The position numbers were made by a program, and so were the translations under genes. The notes under the pieces are model-generated. The model had not been told where the DNA came from. It did no database searches and was given only the letters and a program-made list of their open reading frames with translations. A stretch of DNA of 64,000 nt from Voacanga thouarsii (lineage: Eukaryota; Streptophyta; Magnoliopsida; Gentianales; Apocynaceae), in NCBI GenBank assembly GCA_026120185.1, contig JANUWF010001783.1, positions 6,479,001 through 6,543,000 of the forward strand, written 5' to 3'. Below, in pieces: positions 12,155 to 24,600 of this stretch; within the stretch, counting starts at the first letter, position 1, and every line of letters starts with the position of its first letter.

Positions 12155-12562
12155 TTAGGGCATGTTTAATAACTTAATTAAGTACTTAAAATTATTTAAT
12201 TAAATACTTATTTCTTTAAGTATATTTGATAAGAAATAATATTAAGTTTGTTTGATAATAAATTTTTGTTATTACTAAATTGATTAAGACGTAATGAAAT
12301 CCTATTATAAATTTTAAGTGAAGTAAGGTTACTTAAGTTTGAAGTTTGAATATATTAAATAATTATCTAATTATTAATATTATTTTATTTTAAAATTAAT
12401 TTACAATAAAATATAATGTAAAAATGAATTATAATGAATTTAAACTTCAGATTCAGATTTCAAATTTCAAATTTTAGTCTTTAGACTTCATACTTTAGAA
12501 TTCAGTTCTTAAATATTCAAATTTCAATCTTTACACTTTAATTTTATCAAACGAGCCATTAG
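12155..12562. mobile_element. MITE-like element, type 2 (unit C copy)
   Basis: The ends are 'ttagggcatgtttaataa' and 'ttatcaaacgagccatta', imperfect inverted repeats of each other. This is the most complete copy of the type in the window (about 408 bases). Confidence 0.55.
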
Positions 12563-12642
12563 TTGTGAATAAAGTCGATCAAGCTAAGCTGGATATTAAG
12601 GTTTATCGGAGGTAAAAATTGGCAAAGCTAGGGCGTAACTGT

Positions 12643-12845
12643 AGGGATGGCAATGGGCCCGGGCCGGGCCGAGGACTAGAAATCCCGGCCCTGCCCCCGC
12701 ATATGTCCCCATTTTCCCATCTCCGACCCGTCCCTGCCACAGGAAAAGGCAGGGATCCCCGTCTCTGGCCCGTCGGGGATAAAACAATCCCTAGTCCCAG
12801 CCTAATGGGGAAGTGGGAAAACGGGGGCCCGTTTAGATCCGAAAA
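12643..12845. other. GC-rich block resembling the end of a hAT-type transposon
   Basis: The block begins 'tagggatggcaatggg' and continues with many GGGCC, CCCCG and GGGGAT motifs, ending near 'gggggcccgtttagatcc'. Plant hAT non-autonomous elements often begin with AGGGATGGCAA followed by such G-rich subterminal repeats; that is family knowledge, not proof. No matching second terminus or 8-bp TSD was found. It sits exactly between repeat unit C and the truncated L0 element, so it may be a remnant at a deletion junction. Confidence 0.35.
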
Positions 12846-12849
12846 TATT

Positions 12850-13516
12850 TATAAAGATTTTAAAAAAAAAAAATCCATCCAATATAGTTTTAATCATATA
12901 GAAAACTTTTGTGATGCATAACCAAGGATAACTAGAAGAACAAAATAAAATTCAAATACTAATGCATAACCAAGGTTAACTTAAAATTTCAAGACTTGGC
13001 ATTGTCAACTTACTATACAAGTTTATTCAAAATTGATTTAACTAATTGAATGACAAATTCATATCCAAAGTTAAAAAGAAAATCATATTCTCATCATAGG
13101 CAAACCATTTTCATTCCAAAAACATTTTCATGTAAAAACCGTAAAAAAGTTATCCCAAAGTATCCCAAACATTCTCAAAATTTTAAGAAGACGCACTTGA
13201 TGAAAGAATTAAACTCCTATACAGTTAAATTGGACATTGTCCTCAATGGCAAAAAATATCACAATAAATCATATCCAAGGGACCCAAAAAGATAAAGAGG
13301 GAAAATAAAATAATACTCCCTAAGGCTTAGCTCAATTGAAAAAGAATTGCATCCTCTAAAATTTGAAAGAATCATTATCATCAAGAAAAGAGTGAATAAA
13401 CCTACAAAAAGAAAAATAAACACACTAAGTAAAAACACAAAAAAGAATCAAAAGAAAACAAAATAAAAGCACAGTAAAAATCAAAGAAAGGAAAAATAGA
13501 AAATTGAACAAAGCAC
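12850..13516 (-). other. L0 3' untranslated region
   Basis: No gene is present. On the minus strand 13205-13250 carries a worn copy of the motif seen in L1 and L2: 'ccattgaggacaatgtcc' followed by a polypurine-like tract. The region is otherwise A-rich and ends at the truncation near 12850. Confidence 0.55.
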
Positions 13517-14780
13517 TTAAGAATCCCCTGAAGTAGAGCCTCCAAATAGGCCATCACGACCTCCAAATGGGCCTCTTGGTCCTCCATATTGATTCCAATA
13601 ATAGCGGCAGTAATCCCCATGAGGATCTTGATTGAGCCTTAGATTGTGCAAAAGATCACCATGTTATTGCTGGGTATGCTCAATCCTATCAAAACTTTGG
13701 CCTTGTCTTTCCCTTATACTCGCCATTTCTTCTCTTAATTGCTCCAAAGATGTGTGAATATTAGCTAGAATATTATCATTAACACTAAAGTGTTTCTCAT
13801 AATGCCTTTATGTTGGAGGTACCTCTTCTTCATATTCAACTTGTAGTTTAGAAATTTGAGTATGGGTAACCTCTCTTGGCCTCAATCATGTAGATGTTGT
13901 AGTATTATATTTTTATCCACAGTGATTTAGCAATTGTTTAGTGACAACATTGCACAAAGTAGTAGTTTCCACAAGTTCATTCTCCATGCCAACATCAAAA
14001 GCAGTCAAAACCTATGAAATCACCAAGGGAAGCACATATACCTTGGTAGCAAGGCCCTAAGCCACCATATCTCGCATAGAAGTTAGTAACAATGGGGCAA
14101 GGGGAATGGATTCTACATGAAGCATTTTAGAAAGTATGTAAACATCAATCTCCCTAACTTCATTCAAACTACTCGATTAGGGGAACACATTGAAGCACAA
14201 AAGATATAAAATAACCCTTAATTAAGGAACAACATCATTACTAGAAAGAAAGAAAGAACCATGTGTAGATGCTCTCAATTCGAAACCCAAATGTTGACAA
14301 GTAGCATTAAAATCCCAAGTTGGCTCAGAAGACATTCTCTTATTGTGGTGGTTAATTTCTACCCAAGGGCCATCCTTACCAATACCCAAAATTATCGCCA
14401 ATTGATGCCTAGTCAAAATTATTAGGATGCCTTTTACTAATATTTCTATTTTATTTAAATTTCCCTTCTTTTTATTCTTCATGTTAGTATAGAATTCTTT
14501 TACAAGGGCAGGACAAAAATCACCTCTCAATTCTACAATTAGCCCCCAACCAATCATTCCAAACATTTCAGTTATATGCAAAGATCTATCAAGGGAAGGC
14601 TTTATTGTTTTTTCAACAATGATCTTGTTTAAAGCTCTAAAACTATACCATTCCTCACATTTTTTATCAGTGAACATTCAAGGATGTAAAGAAGGCAACT
14701 CTAATGAAGGATTATGGGATGAGGATGGTCTAGTGCATTTGTCTGTTTTAGAAACTTGTTTAGTTCTAAGCAATGTAACT
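13517..14780 (-). pseudogene. L0 env-like / putative plant transposon protein ORF (decayed)
   Basis: The best-preserved segment (151 codons, 14222-14677) contains EEWYSFRALNKIIV, GWGLIVELRG, LVKEFYTNM and LAIILGIGKDGPW. This matches the 'putative plant transposon protein' domain found in Athila and related plant elements (recognised, not searched). Downstream in broken frames are LAPLLLTSMRDMVA, VLPLVIS and NELVETTT, then a Gly-rich tail ending at a stop at 13517. The L1 copy (28173-29412) aligns phrase for phrase. Its biochemical function is unknown; the name 'env-like' comes from its position in Athila elements, not from shown membrane fusion. In-frame stops make it a pseudogene. Confidence 0.72.
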
Positions 14781-16149
14781 CACTCAACAAAACAAACACA
14801 ATTCTCAAACTATTTCTTGTCAACCAAAAGCTGCTTCCAATTTTTTTTTTTTTAAAAACAATTTTCAGAACACTCATTTCACAATTTCCAATTCCAATAC
14901 AAGAAACACTATTTCAAAACACAATTTCCATAAGTCCTTCCTACAATTATCATCACAAGAAAATATCACAGTTATACTAAAAAAAAAAAAAAAGCCTCCA
15001 ATATCCAACAATTTCAAAATTCCAGAAAAATGATGTATATAATATTAGAAGTAATGAAGGGTCTAACAATTCATCCCATGCATATTTTAGCTCCAAATAA
15101 ACTAAACAAGGATATTTTCAAGTAAAGTAAATATCTTCTCAAAATAAAAGATCAATAAATGTCAAGAAATTCAAAAGGAAAGCATTTACCATTGCTTAAA
15201 GAATTCTTTGTACCAATGTGTTTTTCCAACTTTTGAGCTTGAAGATGTGAATTTTTTTTTTTTTGGGGGAGGGGGGAATCGGTAGAAAAATGAAAGCATT
15301 GTGAAGAAGAGGGGAGAAGAAGAAAGCATATGGTGAAGAGAAAAAAGGAAGCAATGGTCACTGGAGAAGAGGAAGAGAAAATGCATCCTCTGGAAAAAAG
15401 AAAAAGAAATATGGGAAGAAAAAGGAAAAGGGAAAGGAACAGAAAAAGAAAAGAACATTGGAGAGAGACTGGCTTTGTTTGTTGTGCAGTGGGAAAGCTA
15501 AAGACCATAAAAGAAACCACGACGTGTGGTTGTCTTCTTGTGAAAAAGAAAAAGCCGAAGATGCTCGGTGGTATTGTGAGGACTGAAGCCAACTTGGTTG
15601 ACCAAGCCATGGCTAGCTTGAGTGACCAAACCACCGGTGGCTTGGCCCTGACCGAAATATCCTTTTTTCTCCAATAATAATGCACAAATTACAATTATAC
15701 AAGAAAATAAAAATAATGCAATAATTACAATCATACAAGAGAGTTATTTTACATTAGTACAACAACATATATTACCACTAGTTATTATTACAACTATCAT
15801 TATTATTATTATAGTTACATGTAATAATTAAACAATTAAAATTACAATATCAACAAGAAAATAAATACAACTATATTTATACAAAAAGAAAATAAATACA
15901 ATAATATATTCTATTTACAAATTACAAGCACAATGATTATTATTATTAGTATTAGTATTATTAATCATTTACAACTAATAAAAATACAACAACAATTATT
16001 GTAGTACAACAATATACGGTTTATTTACAACAATATATTTTTTAAAAAAATAAATAAATAAATACAACAAGGAAATTATTTACATGACACCTGAATATAA
16101 GAAACAACATTTACATATTTACTTGGCTAAATCAATGGAATTCAAACTT
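14781..16149 (-). other. L0 leader: long untranslated region
   Basis: No recognisable gene is present. 15186-15460 is a strongly polarised purine tract on the plus strand (pyrimidine-rich in the element's sense), producing low-complexity frames rich in F, L and S or K and E. 15580-15650 holds a GC-rich palindromic patch ('caccggtggc'). 15690-16080 is AT-rich with (ATT)n-like stretches. Gag and pol would be expected here in a complete element and are absent. Confidence 0.55.
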
Positions 16150-16162
16150 TCATGATATTGTT

Positions 16163-16179
16163 CCCTGACAACAACGCAA
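16163..16179 (-). other. L0 primer-binding site (tRNA-Asp type)
   Basis: On the minus strand the sequence TTGCGTTGTTGTCAGGGA lies just inside the LTR end. It is a diverged form of the Athila primer site TGGCGCCGTTGCCGGGGA. The leader just beyond ('acaatatcatg') also matches L1 and L2. Confidence 0.75.
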
Positions 16180-16185
16180 AAAACT

Positions 16186-17868
16186 TGATACATCAGATAT
16201 GAGTAATAAAAATCATTCTTTTTTAGATCCATTCCCAATCAAGTTTTAATTAAAACGTTAATGCCAAATCACACATATGAGTAAGTATATCTATCATTAA
16301 GCATAGTATAGGGAATTAATGAGTATCGACCCTCAAGAAATAAGTACACATTAATTACTTTTCATCCCTTGTTTAACTAATTAAATTCACAAAAAAATTA
16401 ATTAATACAAGACCAATATGACATAAGACATCTTCAAGGAAAATCATGGAGTAGGAGAAGGAATAAAAGAATGTATTTTTGATAGAAAGTCCTCAAGACA
16501 TTGCAAAATATTAGGCAAAGTTTGAGATCAATTCAATAACATTCTAGCACCACAGATAATTATGAAACTCAATCATGTTGTGAATTATGAATTTCCTATC
16601 TCGTAGTCAAATTAGTAGATATATTCTATCTCACCAAATAACCAAAAGATACATTAAACACAATCCTTAACATCTCTATATTCTAGGTGATATAAAATAT
16701 AGAATTAGCCAATGACCCTATATTCTAGGTGAAATCAACTAACCTTGATTACTTAGTCGTACTCTTAAACTTCTTTTGCAATCCAATTAAGAGATAACTA
16801 ATATTGAATTAATTAGTCAGTACCTTCTCTCTTAACATCATTTTTCAAGTTAATTAGAATAGAACTAATCAATATAACAAGACATTATGCTCAAGTAACC
16901 AAATACTAGAAACTTGTCAATTGATCACCAGAAATAGCATTAACATAACCATAATTTCGAATTCAATTTCTCAAAACATAACAATTAAGAACAAATTATT
17001 GAAAAAAGAAATACAAAAAAAGTTAGAAAAATACTCATAGATAAGTGAAATCTCCAAGCTCCAAATGAACTCCTCACAACAACGATCATTTCTTTTAACA
17101 TAATCTCCAAGAAATATTACATGGTGCATAGGCATAAAGACTTCCTAAAAGTTCTAAAATATAAAGAAATGGTTTCTAAATAGGTTTCTAAAATTTTGTA
17201 CAGTCCACCGAATTGAAGTATTTGTGAGCTGTTTTTCTTGTTGAGCCCTCAGACTTGCCCTTCGTTGCTTTTGTTGAAGTTGCCAAAGCCACTGAGCCAA
17301 GCCAGTTTCTCGTTGAAGCCAATCGAGCCATTTCCTTTGTTGTTTCATTACACCAGCTACACCTGAGCCGATGAAGCCAAACCAAGCTATTTTCTTGTTG
17401 AAGCTGGCCATTGCTTAAACACAAGCCAGCCACAACTTCACTTACACAATCAATACAATCCAGCCATGGCTTGTACTAAAGCTAGGCATAGTTTTACTCA
17501 CAAATTCAATGCCATCCGGTTGTGGCTTCCCTTCTAGTCAGCCGCTGCTTCATACTGATTTCTTTCTTTCTTCTTTTGGTAAGTCGGTCGCCGGTTCACA
17601 AGCTTGAATCACGGCTGGTTTAGCTCTATTTTGCCCGATTTCTTTCTCTATTTTTGGCCTCTTTGTTTTGGTTTTGGTTGCCTTCTTCCATATATTTATT
17701 TTTGGCCTCTTTTTACTTATTTTTGTGTAATTTATCACAAACGTGCTCTAATATTCAATTTTAAAAAAAACATAGCAAAATGAGAAAAATCAATAGTATT
17801 TAACTTAAAAATTAAGCATAAATACATCATAAATGCCTATAAAATATGTGTATAATTTACCCCTATCA
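16186..17868 (-). repeat. L0 5' LTR
   Basis: About 1,683 bp, from TGATACATCAG to ...TTTACCCCTATCA on the plus strand. It shares with the L1 and L2 LTRs the blocks 'cattcccaatcaagtttta', 'gagtatcgac' and the 'ccctatca' end. The interior 17200-17620 is relatively GC-rich with repeated GAGCCAAGCCA-like words. The Tekay LTR begins one base beyond its end. Confidence 0.75.
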
Positions 17869-17869
17869 A

Positions 17870-19833
17870 TGCCCCGAGTCCAAAGATGACATGGCAATAC
17901 CCTAGGACAAAATGTCGAACCCTTATACAACATCCGTAAATTAAACAAAAAGAATTATCTTTAACTAACATAAATCCCAAACTCCAAAATATATGAAACA
18001 TAAATAATTCCATTAATAGCTACTATCACTCTAAATCATTTTCAAACCACTCATCTAGTTTCTCTTCATTTAACCGAGAACCTGCAGGATGTTAAAAAAG
18101 AATGAGCTCATTAGCTTAGTAAGAAAAATAAATTCGCTTGGGAATAAGTATGTTACATTAATATTAGCTTTGCAAAAGAGTTTTACGCTTATATCAAACA
18201 CAGTAAAACACACTTTTTGGTGAGTTGGTTGCACATCGGAAATGTAGAATATCGCAAATGAATCACAAGCACGACAAACTAGAAGAAGCTCAGGGTTTTC
18301 TTAGCCAAAGAAAAGGGGTTGCACATTAGTCTATATAGGAATCGGCACCGTCTAGGGCATACAAAACGATGCCAAATAGGTTCTAAAAAACAAAGGCCAA
18401 CACATAGAGATTAACCGATGTTTGTTAAAGATATCTAAGACAAAGCTGGCTAGAACAGAGAAAGACTGGTGTGCCAGTTAATGAGTTAATCTGGCATCGA
18501 GGAGAACAGAAAAGTTAACATTGAGACCCTGAGAGTAACTGTTGCTGATCACATTGATGAACATGTGCCATTTCAAATCAAAACAACGACTATTAGTGTT
18601 AACAGTTGTTGATTCAAAGATGAACAGGCACCAGGTGATGAACCGACACCAAACATATGAATGAACTGGTGCCGTTTGTCGTTGAAAATAGCAGACAGAC
18701 GCATAACTTAAATAGAACAAGAAAAATAACAATCAAGCTCAAGTATAGCTTTATAAAGCTTAGGAAATTCAACCAAACAAGAAGCCAACACAACCAACCA
18801 CTTTTCTAAAATAAAGTTCGCATTAACTCACACCAAAACACAATTTATCATTCACAAACCTTTACTTTACAGTTATCAAAACTTGAACAAACTAGTGCTT
18901 GGGGTAAGGATGTGGTCTACTGATATCAACTCTTACCTATTGCATCCTATTAGGAGAAAGGTCATATAGAAAATCAGGTATTATATCCCCCTAACAAGGG
19001 CCATTCATAAGACTAGGTATTTTATCTCCCTAGCCAAAGGGTAAAATTCATAGAAGTTGGGATTCCCCACCAAAGCCACCCACAAACATTCATCAATTTA
19101 TAAATCAGAATAGAGCGGTACATATGCAGAATTTAACATCATAAACTTATGAATTCATACATATTAGCGAATAGTCAATTAACCATGCTCATTCCAATTT
19201 TCATATATTCTAAAATATTATACTTTTTAAACATCATAAAACAGAAGGAAATTTTCACAGAAAGGACAACATACTGGAAAACTTAATTCTCCTTACCTAA
19301 CACCACAATTAGATGATTCAAAAAGCCAAGCCTTCTTAATCACCACCAAAAGCTTCTAGTTACCTACAATTCTCAATATTCACAACCACAAACTTAGAAT
19401 CACAATATCATAGAAATCCCCAATTCAGAACCTAATAACCCAATACCTCATAATCATAGAATTAAAGGCCTAAAACATTCTAAATCTCTAGCCAGAGAAA
19501 AAAAGAAAATCACAGCTTACCCAAATTCATAGTTTTTGGCTCCATCTCAGTCCTAAGTTTTCCATTCCCATCGTTTTCCCCTTTTCTGGTGCAGAGACTA
19601 AAAGAATGAAGCGAATGGTTTAGAACGTCATTCGTTACAGAATAAAAGAAAGCCCTATGCTAAAATAATTCAATAAAGTCATTAACTTAATTGCTACTAA
19701 CTATTGACCCCACTAACTTCTTAATATCACATAATAGCCCCCACAACATCAATTAGACCATAAGCCCGCCAAGAATAATTAAAGGAAAACCTAAATTAGA
19801 AAGGCCCATAGGGAGAAAAGGTTCGTGGGCTCA
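17870..19833 (-). repeat. Tekay-like 3' LTR
   Basis: 1,964 bp from TGCCCCGAGTCC to GTTCGTGGGCTCA. Its uninterrupted 'gcacattagtctatatagg' at 18321-18339 is the empty-site version of the place where L1 split the 5' LTR (AGTCT at 18328-18332). It contains several GGCACC/GGTGCC words at 18340-18680. Confidence 0.85.
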
Positions 19834-19848
19834 ATTCCTCCCCCCTTA
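19834..19848 (-). other. Tekay-like polypurine tract
   Basis: Read on the minus strand, AAGGGGGGAGGAAT abuts the LTR start. This is the primer for plus-strand DNA synthesis, in the expected place for a minus-strand element. Confidence 0.85.
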
Positions 19849-19849
19849 C

Positions 19850-21440
19850 AAAAATTATTTCGTCCTTGAAACTTACGCACCTTGGTCATCAAATAGGAAG
19901 GGGTACTTCTGTTGTATTTCCTTCTCTAATTTCCAAATTGCCCCCATGTTTAATATGATTAAACTATTGCAACTTAATGTACGGTATGGACCTTCGTCTC
20001 AAAGTTTTAAGTTTCATATCGACAATCTTCACAGGCACTTCCTCATATGTCAAATCCTCACATACTTGCAACGATGACATTTCCAACACATGGCTCGCAT
20101 CAAGCACATACTTCCTCAGTTATGACACATGGAATACATTGTGAATTCTGGATAATGTCAGAGGTAACGCTAACTGGTAAGCCAAATCACCCATTTTCTC
20201 AAGAACCTCTTATATTCCTACATATCTTAGGCTCACCTTCCCACTTTTACCAAATCTCATTATACTTTTGGTAGGGGATATCTTCATATACACCTTATTA
20301 CCACATTGAAATTCTAACAGCTTACTTTTGTTGTTAGCTTAACTTTTTGGTGATCTTGTACAACTTTTAACTTTTTCTAAATCACCATCATTTTCTCCAA
20401 GTTAATCTATACCAGTTCTGGTCTAGTTGTTCTTTTTTCACCCACACCATCCCAACACACTGGAGACCTATATTTTCTATTATAAAGGGCTTCATACTGT
20501 GTCATTCCAATACTAGTCTAAAAACTATTGTTACAGGAAAACTCCACTAGGGTTAAGCTATCAACCCAACTACCCTTAAAATCCAAAACATAACCTTAGA
20601 ACATGTCTTCCAATGTCTAAATTATCTGCTCGGATTGCCTATCAATATGATGATGGAAAGCAGCACTAAGTGTGGTAGTAGTTCCCATCACTTTATTGAA
20701 ACTCTTCCAAAAATGAGATACAAACCTGGTGTCTCTGTTCGTCACAATACTCACGAGTACTCTATAAAGTCTGACAATGTCATCAATAAACGTTCTAATT
20801 AACTCTTCTATGGATGCGGTTACCTTCACTAGCACGAAGTGTGCTAACTTGGTCAAACAATCTACCACAACCCAAATAGTATCTTTCTCAATCTTTGGCC
20901 TTGACAGACTAACTACGAAGTCCATAGTGATGTGCTCCCATTTTTAAATCGAAATTTCTAGGGGTTTGAGTAATCCAGCAAGTCTTTGATGTTCTACCTT
21001 AACCTTTTGACATACCAAATATCTTGAGACGTAATCAGTTACACTTCGCTTCATTCCACCAGAAGTCTTTCTTAAAGTCTATGTACATCTTGGTTCCTTC
21101 TGGATGAACTATAGTTTTGCATTGTGAACCTTTTTAAGCACTTCAACTCATAACTTCTCATTATTGGGAACACATAATCTACCCCTAAAGTGCGGACTAC
21201 CATCTTTGTGAATCTGGAAATCCATTTGGCCTCCTTCATCAGCTACTGTCTTCTTTTTTTCTAACTCCTCATCTGCCAGTTGAGCCTCCTTAATCGATTC
21301 AACCAATGACGATTGTGCCATAAGTATAGCTAGTCAATTCGTAGTGGACTGCACCACTTCTAAGTTCAATCTTTCAAATTACATAATAAGTTATTCTCGA
21401 TTCGTAATCAAAGCTGCTAAAACTTCAAGCTTTTTCCTAC
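19850..21440 (-). pseudogene. Tekay-like integrase with chromodomain-like C-terminus (decayed)
   Basis: Integrase inserts element DNA into the genome; the chromodomain steers it to chromatin. The zinc-binding N-terminal region is around 20990-21150 (TSGGMKRSVTDYVSRYLVCQ, KVEHQRLAGLL). The catalytic core is open at 20617-20925: MDFVVSLSRPKIEKDTIW, VVDCLTKLAHF, IVTNRDTRF (family SDRDPRF), then AFHHHIDRQSEQ. The remaining part to 19850 is broken by many stops, but 'GNLE..EIQQKYPFLF'-like text beside the LTR resembles the end of Tekay chromodomains. Two Asp positions of the DDE triad are visible; the Glu region is damaged. Confidence 0.78.
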
Positions 21441-22680
21441 TATGAGCATCCATTACCCGATTAGCTTTTCGTGGATGATATTAGATCTTCAAGTCATAAT
21501 CTTTAAGTAGCTCTAACAATCACCGTTGTCTCATATTAAGCTCCTTTTGAGTGAATAAATATTTCAGACTTTGATAATCCGTGAAAACTTCACATGTTTC
21601 TCTATACAAAAAATATCTCCAGATCTTCAATACAAAGACCACTGTTGCCAATTCTAAGTCGTATGTTGGATAATTCTGCTTATATAGTTTTAGCTGGCTA
21701 GAAGCATAGGTTATCACTTTTTCATTCTACATTAAAACACATCCTAAATTGTTCTTCGAAGTGTCACTGTAAATTATGAAACCTTATGTCTCAAATGATA
21801 ATATCAGAACTGGCACTGAAGTTAACAACCTCTTCAACTTCTGAAAGCTCTTCTCGAATATTTCACTGCATTTAAATTAAACTCTCTTTTGATTTAATTG
21901 AGTCAACGAAGTGGTAATCTTAAAAAAAAATCCTCTACAAACTTCTGATAATAACCCGCCAAACCCAAGAAACCCTTAACCTCTGAGGCTGTAGTTGGTC
22001 TAGGCTAGTCAATAGTTGTCTCAATCTTTTTAGGATCTACTGAAATCCTTCTTAAGAAATGACATAACCTAAAAGTGCCACGATCTTCAGCCAGAACTCA
22101 TACTTGCTGAATTGCACGTATAATTTCTGCTCCTGATGTCTCTGCAAACCACTCTAAAATATTCTCAATGAGCTTCTTCTGATGGGGAGTATATCAAGAT
22201 GTCATTAATAAACACCACTACAAATCTATCTAGCTCACCCTTGAACACTATGTTCATCGACTCTAAGAATGTTGTTGCTGTGTTAGTTAGGCTGAAAGGC
22301 ATAACTGCAAACTTATAGTGCCTATATCTGGTTCTGAAGGCACTTTTTTATATGTCCTTAGGTTTGATTCACAATTAGTGATACCCCGACCACAAGTCAA
22401 TCTTGGAGAATACCTTAGCTCATCTCAACTGGTCAAATAGATCGTCAATCCTTAGAAGTGGATACTTGTTCTTTATAATTATCTTATCCAACTCCCTATA
22501 ATCGATACACATTCTCATACTGTCATCATTCTTCTTTACAAATAACATAGGCATACCCCACGATAACGCACTAGGTCATATGAACTTTTTATCTAGCAAC
22601 TCCTAAAATTGTACTTTCAACTCCCTTAACTCTACTGAGGTCATGCGGTATAGTGCTTTGGAAATGGATTCAGCTCCTAA
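21441..22680 (-). pseudogene. Tekay-like reverse transcriptase and RNase H (decayed)
   Basis: RT is legible from about 22600 to 22080 across frames: [64 protein letters not shown]. The catalytic motif reads FINDILIYS, where the family has F[IV]DDILIYS: the first Asp codon is AAT (Asn), near 22205. That change alone would abolish polymerase activity. RNase H is clear at 21520-21717 ([37 protein letters not shown]). Many TAG and TGA stops interrupt both. Confidence 0.85.
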
Positions 22681-23300
22681 AATCAATTTATTCTCAAAGC
22701 CCACATCTTTTTCTAGTGGTATACCAGGTAGATCTTTCAAAAACTCATATTGAAACTCATTTATCATTGGTATATTTTCCATACATAGTTCTTGCTTCCC
22801 AGTGTCTACCATATAAGCTAAATATGCTTCGCACCCCTTCTCCATATTTTTACTGGCCCTAATAACAGAAATCATTGGCATGGATTTCCTACCTTGCTCT
22901 CCACCTCTACTTTGGAATTGAAAAACTTCCCTATCTGGTAAGGCAAACTGTACTCTCTTCTACCGGCAATCTACAAAAGCATAATTTCTGGTTAACTAAT
23001 CCATTTCCAAGATAACATCAAAATCCATTCTATTAATCTAGATTAGATTGGCCTCTAACTTCTCTTCCCTAATAACTATCTGACTTCCTTTATGTAAAAG
23101 ATTAGAGACCAACATTTTCCTATTAGGAACAAATACCCTATAGAAGTCAACTAGGTGGGTAGGGGTCGTTTTTAGAGCCTTAGCAAATCTACGGGATATG
23201 AAATGCACCATAATCAAGTAACACAATAGCAGGTACTGAGTTAATAAGGATAGTACCTATCATAAAATCATTAGCTACCTCAGCCTCTTCATGAATAAGA
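22681..23300 (-). pseudogene. Tekay-like protease and linker (decayed)
   Basis: The protease site is near 23190-23260: the segment NSVPAIVLLDYGAFH corresponds to the family's D-S-G-A, here D-Y-G-A, so the catalytic Ser/Thr-Gly pair is altered. Continuing text (FYRVFVPNRKMLVS, NRMDFDVILEMD) is typical of the gypsy protease-RT linker. The 92-codon segment 22603-22881 (FQYEFLKDLPGIPLEKDVGF, ISKALYRMTSVELRELK) is the linker leading into RT. Stops split the region at least four times. Confidence 0.75.
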
Positions 23301-24600
23301 GCGAAGACTCGAGCATTGGCCTTCATTTTTTGATCTCTAGCCTTAGGTTGCTGTGCATGACAGCCATCTGAATCGATCCCAAAGCTGGCTCTGGATAATG
23401 CATCACCTTGTGACCTTGTTTTCCATATCTACAACAACTACCTAAAGTCATTCTGCACTCACCCAAGTGTCTCCTGCCATCCACAAGGTGTGGCCATTGA
23501 AAGCTGTAGATCCTGTGGCACTTACTGTCTAAGCTTATGAACAAGCTAGTCCAATCTAACAAAAAATAGCTCTCCTCTTAGCGTTGACTAGACCCACTAA
23601 ATGTGACCTGGGCCCTTGCCCTTGCCCTTGCCTTGAGCCCTGCCTTTGCTTGAACACTGATCTGCACCTCTTCTTGTCTTGTTCGGTGTCAATCCTTCTG
23701 AATTTCGCCTCAATATCCAAACTCCTCTTAGAAGCTTCCTTATATGTGCTCGACCTAAAAGCTGACAATCTCACTCGAATTTGAGCTTGTAAACCCCAAA
23801 CAAACCTGTTAGTTCTCGAAGTGGGATCACGGGTAATAGCAGGTGTACTTCCCCAAAGCATTGAACTTAAGGGTAAAATCTGTGATACTCATTTGTTCTA
23901 TCTACACCAGCTCAAAGAATTGGTTCTCCTACTCTATCTTAAGGGTATCCAGGAAGTACTACTCTAAGAATATCTCTCTAAACTTCTCCTAAGTAAAGGG
24001 TTCCTCTCCCTAGTAGTAAATAGCTTTCATGCCTTTCCACCATCTTAGTACCTCACCCACTAGAAATGGAACAACTACTTTTGGCTTAACCTTCTCTAGG
24101 ACCTCTATGGTCTCAAAATGATGCTCCAACTCCTCAATCCACTCTTTGACTCTTTTTAGGCCACCTACACTATTAAATTTTGGAAGTCCTATTTTTTTCA
24201 TTCTCTTACACAAGGATCTTGCTATCGAATCATTCCTCTGGTACCTAGTTCCTAATCCTACTAGAGCCTCTGTTGTTTAGCTTAAAGTTTAAGTTACTCC
24301 TGTTAAACTCTCATCTGCCCCTACTGCAGCAACTACTGACTTTGCATTGCCTGAGCCACCATGGCATGAATGGTTGGCATATCCAATGGTGTGCTCTTCC
24401 CAGGCATTATTGTTGGACCAAAAGTAGGCGGAACAGTCATGCTCTGTGGTGGTGCTGAGGTAACGGGCGGTAGTACAAATGGTGGAGGCAGGGTAGATTG
24501 ACCTCCACAGAAAGTACTACTAAAGTTCTATGTAAAGCAGAAATAGTAATAGATGAGCTCTGTCACTGTACTACCCTGCTAGTCTGACCCCAAGCACTTG
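23301..24600 (-). pseudogene. Tekay-like gag (decayed)
   Basis: The N-terminal part (24600-24280) encodes Pro-rich text (TVPPTFGPTIMP, DMPTIHAMVAQAM). The retrotransposon-gag domain is open at 24010-24213 (GLPKFNSVGGLKRVKEWIEE, FLVGEVLRWWKGM). Its end is at 23556-23861 (RFVWGLQAQIRVRLSAFRSS, YKEASKRSLDIEAKF). A CCHC knuckle near 23400-23450 reads CRYGKQGHKVMHYPEP, in which two of the expected Cys are Tyr. Frameshifts separate the segments. The order and spacing fit a full-length chromovirus gag. Confidence 0.8.

Larger units (their letters stand above)
11430..12640. repeat. Tandem repeat unit C (~1.2 kb)
   Basis: This second tandem copy has the same order as unit B: (GATGAT)n, 'tttccttaccttcttttgtta', AT/GA microsatellite, MITE type 1 (11686-11981), MITE type 2 (12155-12562), and the tail 'ggatattaaggttta'. 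Its (AT)n is shorter than in B, and a poly-T run interrupts at 11799-11811. Confidence 0.8.
12850..17868 (-). mobile_element. L0: truncated Athila-like Ty3/gypsy derivative
   Basis: One LTR (16186-17868) has a primer site beside it at lower coordinates, so this is the 5' LTR of a minus-strand element. The interior to about 12940 aligns with the 3' part of L1 (12940-13060 with 27597-27740; 13205-13250 with the purine motif at 27842-27870). No gag or pol is seen; the only coding remnant is an env-like/plant-transposon ORF. The 3' UTR end and 3' LTR are missing, so the left end is a truncation. Confidence 0.75.

Noticed and set aside
12596..12921. Frames of 63 and 100 codons rich in Gly, Pro and Arg
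   Set aside because: They read through the GC-rich hAT-end-like block (12643-12845) on both strands; composition explains the lack of stops.
15152..15685. Overlapping frames of 78-177 codons on both strands, rich in Phe/Leu/Ser or Lys/Glu
   Set aside because: They arise from a long purine/pyrimidine-polarised tract in the L0 leader; open in several frames at once, with no recognisable motif.
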